A stretch of 64,000 nucleotides of DNA from an uncultured bacterium. Its GTDB lineage: Bacteria > Planctomycetota > Phycisphaerae > Phycisphaerales > UBA1924. The notes beneath the pieces are model-generated. The model saw only the letters and a list, made by a program, of their open reading frames with translations. It was not told the origin of the DNA and searched no databases. The position numbers were made by a program, and so were the translations under genes. Of this stretch, positions 61,884-64,000 are shown piece after piece. Position 1 is the first letter of the stretch. Each line of letters starts with the position of its first letter. The stretch covers positions 1 through 64,000 of the forward strand of contig CAILKP010000060.1 in assembly GCA_903834785.1 (NCBI GenBank), given 5' to 3'.

Positions 61884-62570
61884 TCACGGGCGGTGAGGCG
61901 AGCCGCCCGGCAGCGTGATCGTCGGTGATATCGCTGGCGACCTGGTCGGCTCGGCCACTCCCGCCCACGCCGGTGCAAACGGGTGGCTGATCCGCTCGAA
62001 CGCCGCGGCAGGTACATCCACCGTCCGCCACTTGGCGCTCCGCGGCTTACAGCACGCGGCGTAGTCCTCGACCAGCACGCCGCGCATGGCGTACCACTTG
62101 CCGTCGTGCTCCATGATCTCATGGAACATCCCGTCCGGTGGAGCCTCCGGACACCAGTACATGAAAACGAACGCGGCCTTGAAGCCCTTGCCGAACAGGC
62201 CCTCCCAGATCGTCAGGGCCTTGACGTCGTCTTCCGTCACCCACGAGTCAAGCCGTGCCACCGCCAGTTGCGGCGTGCGATGATGCCGCTCGAGCTGGAT
62301 GTCCGTCAGCGTGTCCTGCACGGACTGGCTGCGTCGACCGCCCAGCCGGCGACCCTTGACATCGATCAGCAGATTGCGGTGCTTGCCGTAGATGATGAAG
62401 TCAAAGCTCTTGAGCGCATCGGGTGTGGCACCGTCGGCTTCGATCTGTGCGAGCCGCAGATGGCCCGCCTTGGGCAGCAGTGACTTGCGCGCCTCGTTGA
62501 CTCCGACATACGGAATCCGCCTCGCCCGGAGGTACGCCTCAAACGCCCGTTCATAGTGGTGCCGGACCAT
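61884..62570 (-). CDS. HYExAFE family protein, nuclease-like
   Basis: 228 residues from the ATG complementary to 62568-62570, so the protein begins M-V-R-H-H5-Y6-E7-R-A-F10-E11, the motif that names this planctomycete family. Further on, S-F-D57-F-I-I-Y-G-K and L-I-D70-V-K72-G-R match the spacing of a PD-(D/E)xK nuclease core (D-x12-D-x-K), with Glu7 or Glu11 as possible additional ligand. I therefore suggest a nuclease-like fold; the family function is not established. It is divergent from dinB with 177 bases between the start codons. Pro/Ser-rich tail at the end. Confidence 0.82.
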   Translation of the reverse strand: MVRHHYERAFEAYLRARRIPYVGVNEARKSLLPKAGHLRLAQIEADGATPDALKSFDFIIYGKHRNLLIDVKGRRLGGRRSQSVQDTLTDIQLERHHRTPQLAVARLDSWVTEDDVKALTIWEGLFGKGFKAAFVFMYWCPEAPPDGMFHEIMEHDGKWYAMRGVLVEDYAACCKPRSAKWRTVDVPAAAFERISHPFAPAWAGVAEPTRSPAISPTITLPGGSPHRP

Positions 62571-62672
62571 CGCCACATTCAGAGTGTACACAGTTTCCGT
62601 CGCGATGCTTGCCAAGTCGGCACAGATCCGGCACATCTGCTTTCAGCGATCGCACCGAAACGCTCATCCAAT

Positions 62673-62720
62673 GTCCAGATAGTGAATGAACTGGACGATT
62701 TGAACGGGGTTGGACGTTTG
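62673..62720. promoter_or_regulatory. Operator-like repeats upstream of dinB
   Basis: GTCCAG (62673-62678) and CTGGAC (62691-62696) form an inverted repeat with 12 bases between; the TGGACG(A)TTTG element at 62692-62702 recurs as TGGACGTTTG at 62711-62720. The pattern, between the two divergent starts, could be a regulator-binding site. No match to known LexA boxes was recognised. Confidence 0.35.
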
Positions 62721-62747
62721 CTTCAGGAAAATCATGTATCATCCGCT

Positions 62748-63995
62748 GTGACCGCTTCGCGTGTCATCCTGCACGTTGACATGGATGCCTTCTTCGCATC
62801 AGTGGAGCAGCGCGACGATCCATCGCTCCGCGGCAAGCCGGTGCTCGTCGGTGGCACCTCCGGCCGCGGCGTGGTGACTGCGGCCAGTTACGAGGCACGC
62901 AAGTTCGGTTGTCGCAGCGCGATGCCCATGGCCCAGGCCATGCGGCTGTGCCCGCAGGCCCTGATTGTCAAGGGCCGCCACGGCGTGTACTCCGCCGTCT
63001 CACGTCAGGTCATGACCATCCTCGAGAGCTTCTCGCCTGATGTGCAGCCAGTTTCCATCGATGAGGCGTACCTCGACTGCAGCGGCGTGCTGCGGCATCA
63101 TGCCACCGGCCAGCCAGATGCCGACGGCTTCGGCGCCGGCCAGCTCATCGCCGAGCAGATCCGCCGCCGCGTGCGAGCGGAACTGGGACTGACCTGCTCA
63201 GTCGGTGTGGCGGGCAACAAGTTCGTCGCCAAAGTCGCCAGCGACCTCAATAAGCCCGACGGTCTGTGTGTCATCCGCCCGGAGGAAGCACGCGATGTGC
63301 TCGGGCCGCTGCCCATCGGCGTCCTCCGTGGTGTCGGCCCGCACGCGGCGGAGAAGTTCACCGCCCTGGGCATCCGCACCGTCGCCGAGCTCCGCGAAGC
63401 CGATGCTGCCACGCTCCTGGCCCTGACCTCACAGTTCGGCGATCAACTTGACGCCTGGCAGCGGATGTGCCACGGCCACGACGACCGCCGCGTGCACGCG
63501 GGTGAAGCACAAAAGAGCATCGGCAAGGAACAGACGTTCCGGCAGGATGATGGCGACCTGGGGCGACTGCTGGCGGTCCTCATGAAGCAGGCCGAGCACG
63601 TCTGCCGCGAGCTGCGTGAGGCCAAGCTGCTCTGCCGCACGGTGACGATCAAGATCCGCACCGGTGATTTCCTGACCGTGACCCGTTCTTGCACGCTTGA
63701 TCGTCCTGCCAGCAGCGTGGCGGATGTCTTCCCCGTGGCTGAGCGGCTGCTGCGGGAGTGGGGGGCCGGCAACCGCGTACCCGGCGGCGGCGTGCTCCCG
63801 CTGCGATTGCTCGGCATCTCTCTGCACCAGCTCACCGATCAGCAGCAGTTGGACCTGTTTGCCGCCAAAGCCGATGAGCGCCACGACAAGCTCGATGCCG
63901 TCAGCGATGCGATCGTGGCCAAGTTCGGCAGCGGGGCGATCTCGCGGCTTCGTTCGCTCGGAGCCTCCAGACCCGACGATTCAAACCGGCGATAG
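62748..63995 (+). CDS. dinB: DNA polymerase IV (Y-family)
   Basis: 415 residues from a GTG at 62748 (V-T-A-S-R-V-I-L-H), chosen because the conserved start I-L-H-V-D11-M-D13-A-F-F-A-S-V-E follows at once. The second catalytic pair is D105-E106 in S-I-D-E-A-Y-L-D. The thumb HhH region (L-P-I-G-V-L-R-G-V-G) and the little-finger domain (from ~240: K-S-I-G-K-E-Q-T-F) are present; near the end Q-Q-Q-L-D-L-F-A is a beta-clamp-binding motif. The enzyme copies past DNA lesions. The gene ends five bases before the window edge. Confidence 0.95.
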   Translation: MTASRVILHVDMDAFFASVEQRDDPSLRGKPVLVGGTSGRGVVTAASYEARKFGCRSAMPMAQAMRLCPQALIVKGRHGVYSAVSRQVMTILESFSPDVQPVSIDEAYLDCSGVLRHHATGQPDADGFGAGQLIAEQIRRRVRAELGLTCSVGVAGNKFVAKVASDLNKPDGLCVIRPEEARDVLGPLPIGVLRGVGPHAAEKFTALGIRTVAELREADAATLLALTSQFGDQLDAWQRMCHGHDDRRVHAGEAQKSIGKEQTFRQDDGDLGRLLAVLMKQAEHVCRELREAKLLCRTVTIKIRTGDFLTVTRSCTLDRPASSVADVFPVAERLLREWGAGNRVPGGGVLPLRLLGISLHQLTDQQQLDLFAAKADERHDKLDAVSDAIVAKFGSGAISRLRSLGASRPDDSNRR

Positions 63996-64000
63996 TCGCC

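Noticed and set aside
62571..62747. LexA/SOS box upstream of dinB
   Set aside because: Neither the E. coli CTG-N10-CAG nor the Gram-positive CGAAC-N4-GTTCG form is present; the repeats seen do not match a known box.
1..64000. CRISPR arrays, insertion sequences, phage genes, rRNA, tRNA
   Set aside because: None found: no regularly spaced direct repeats of CRISPR length, no transposase or integrase motifs, and no conserved rRNA or tRNA segments were recognised.

Overview
The window is about 64 kb of high-GC chromosome that reads as a member of the Planctomycetota, most likely class Phycisphaerae. The clues are: an ECF sigma factor immediately followed by a Ser/Thr kinase with a membrane anchor and TPR repeats; a pseudopilin-like protein ending in the planctomycete-style [13 protein letters not shown] tail; a PTPG...RRRR PEP-CTERM-like sorting tail; a HYExAFE-type protein; membrane proteins with the CxxCRYD...CPECG zinc ribbon; and extensive use of GTG/TTG starts. 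This taxonomic call is inference from family content; no rRNA or tRNA gene is present to test it.

Layout. 0-1.7 kb: three small genes, two of them (DMP19/DUF4375-like and DUF2185) from families often linked to toxin immunity. 1.7-7.7 kb: two DUF1801 genes, a zinc-ribbon protein, the ECF sigma/Ser-Thr kinase pair and an unknown protein. 7.7-15.3 kb: pseudopilin, mannose-6-phosphate isomerase, HIT hydrolase, zinc-ribbon membrane protein and a translationally coupled GldA/F/G-type ABC operon on the minus strand. 15.5-25.8 kb: PAS-GAF-receiver protein, WaaP-like kinase, hydroxyacid dehydrogenase, orphan adenine methylase, cytochrome c/PQQ-type sugar dehydrogenase, SpoIIE-type phosphatase, DUF1579 protein. 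25.9-33.6 kb: a second ECF sigma with a putative anti-sigma factor, an ACT protein, small membrane proteins, an extremely acidic protein and an M19 dipeptidase. 33.6-41 kb: an NAD-type isocitrate dehydrogenase-like enzyme, two Gfo/Idh/MocA oxidoreductases, a large secreted protein and an RraB-like protein. 41-50 kb: PEP-CTERM phytase-like protein, DUF444 VWA protein, a two-gene kynurenine-branch operon (3-hydroxyanthranilate dioxygenase and ACMS decarboxylase), chemoreceptor, Ohr peroxidase, L,D-transpeptidase. 50-64 kb: Icd, CheY/HD-GYP pair, N-formylglutamate-amidohydrolase-like protein, ssb, rplI, YbaN, a long PLP enzyme, DUF167, HYExAFE protein and dinB.

Most of the window is housekeeping and signalling content. 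Genes are mostly in short runs of one to three, often convergent with gaps of a few bases and separated by strong hairpins. No insertion sequence, phage gene, CRISPR array, rRNA or tRNA was seen. The least-explained material is the immunity-like cluster at the left edge, the 560-base ssb leader with a near-consensus promoter, a recurring GGAGGGG(T)-type tract in at least five intergenic spaces, and the nuclease-like HYExAFE gene divergent from dinB.
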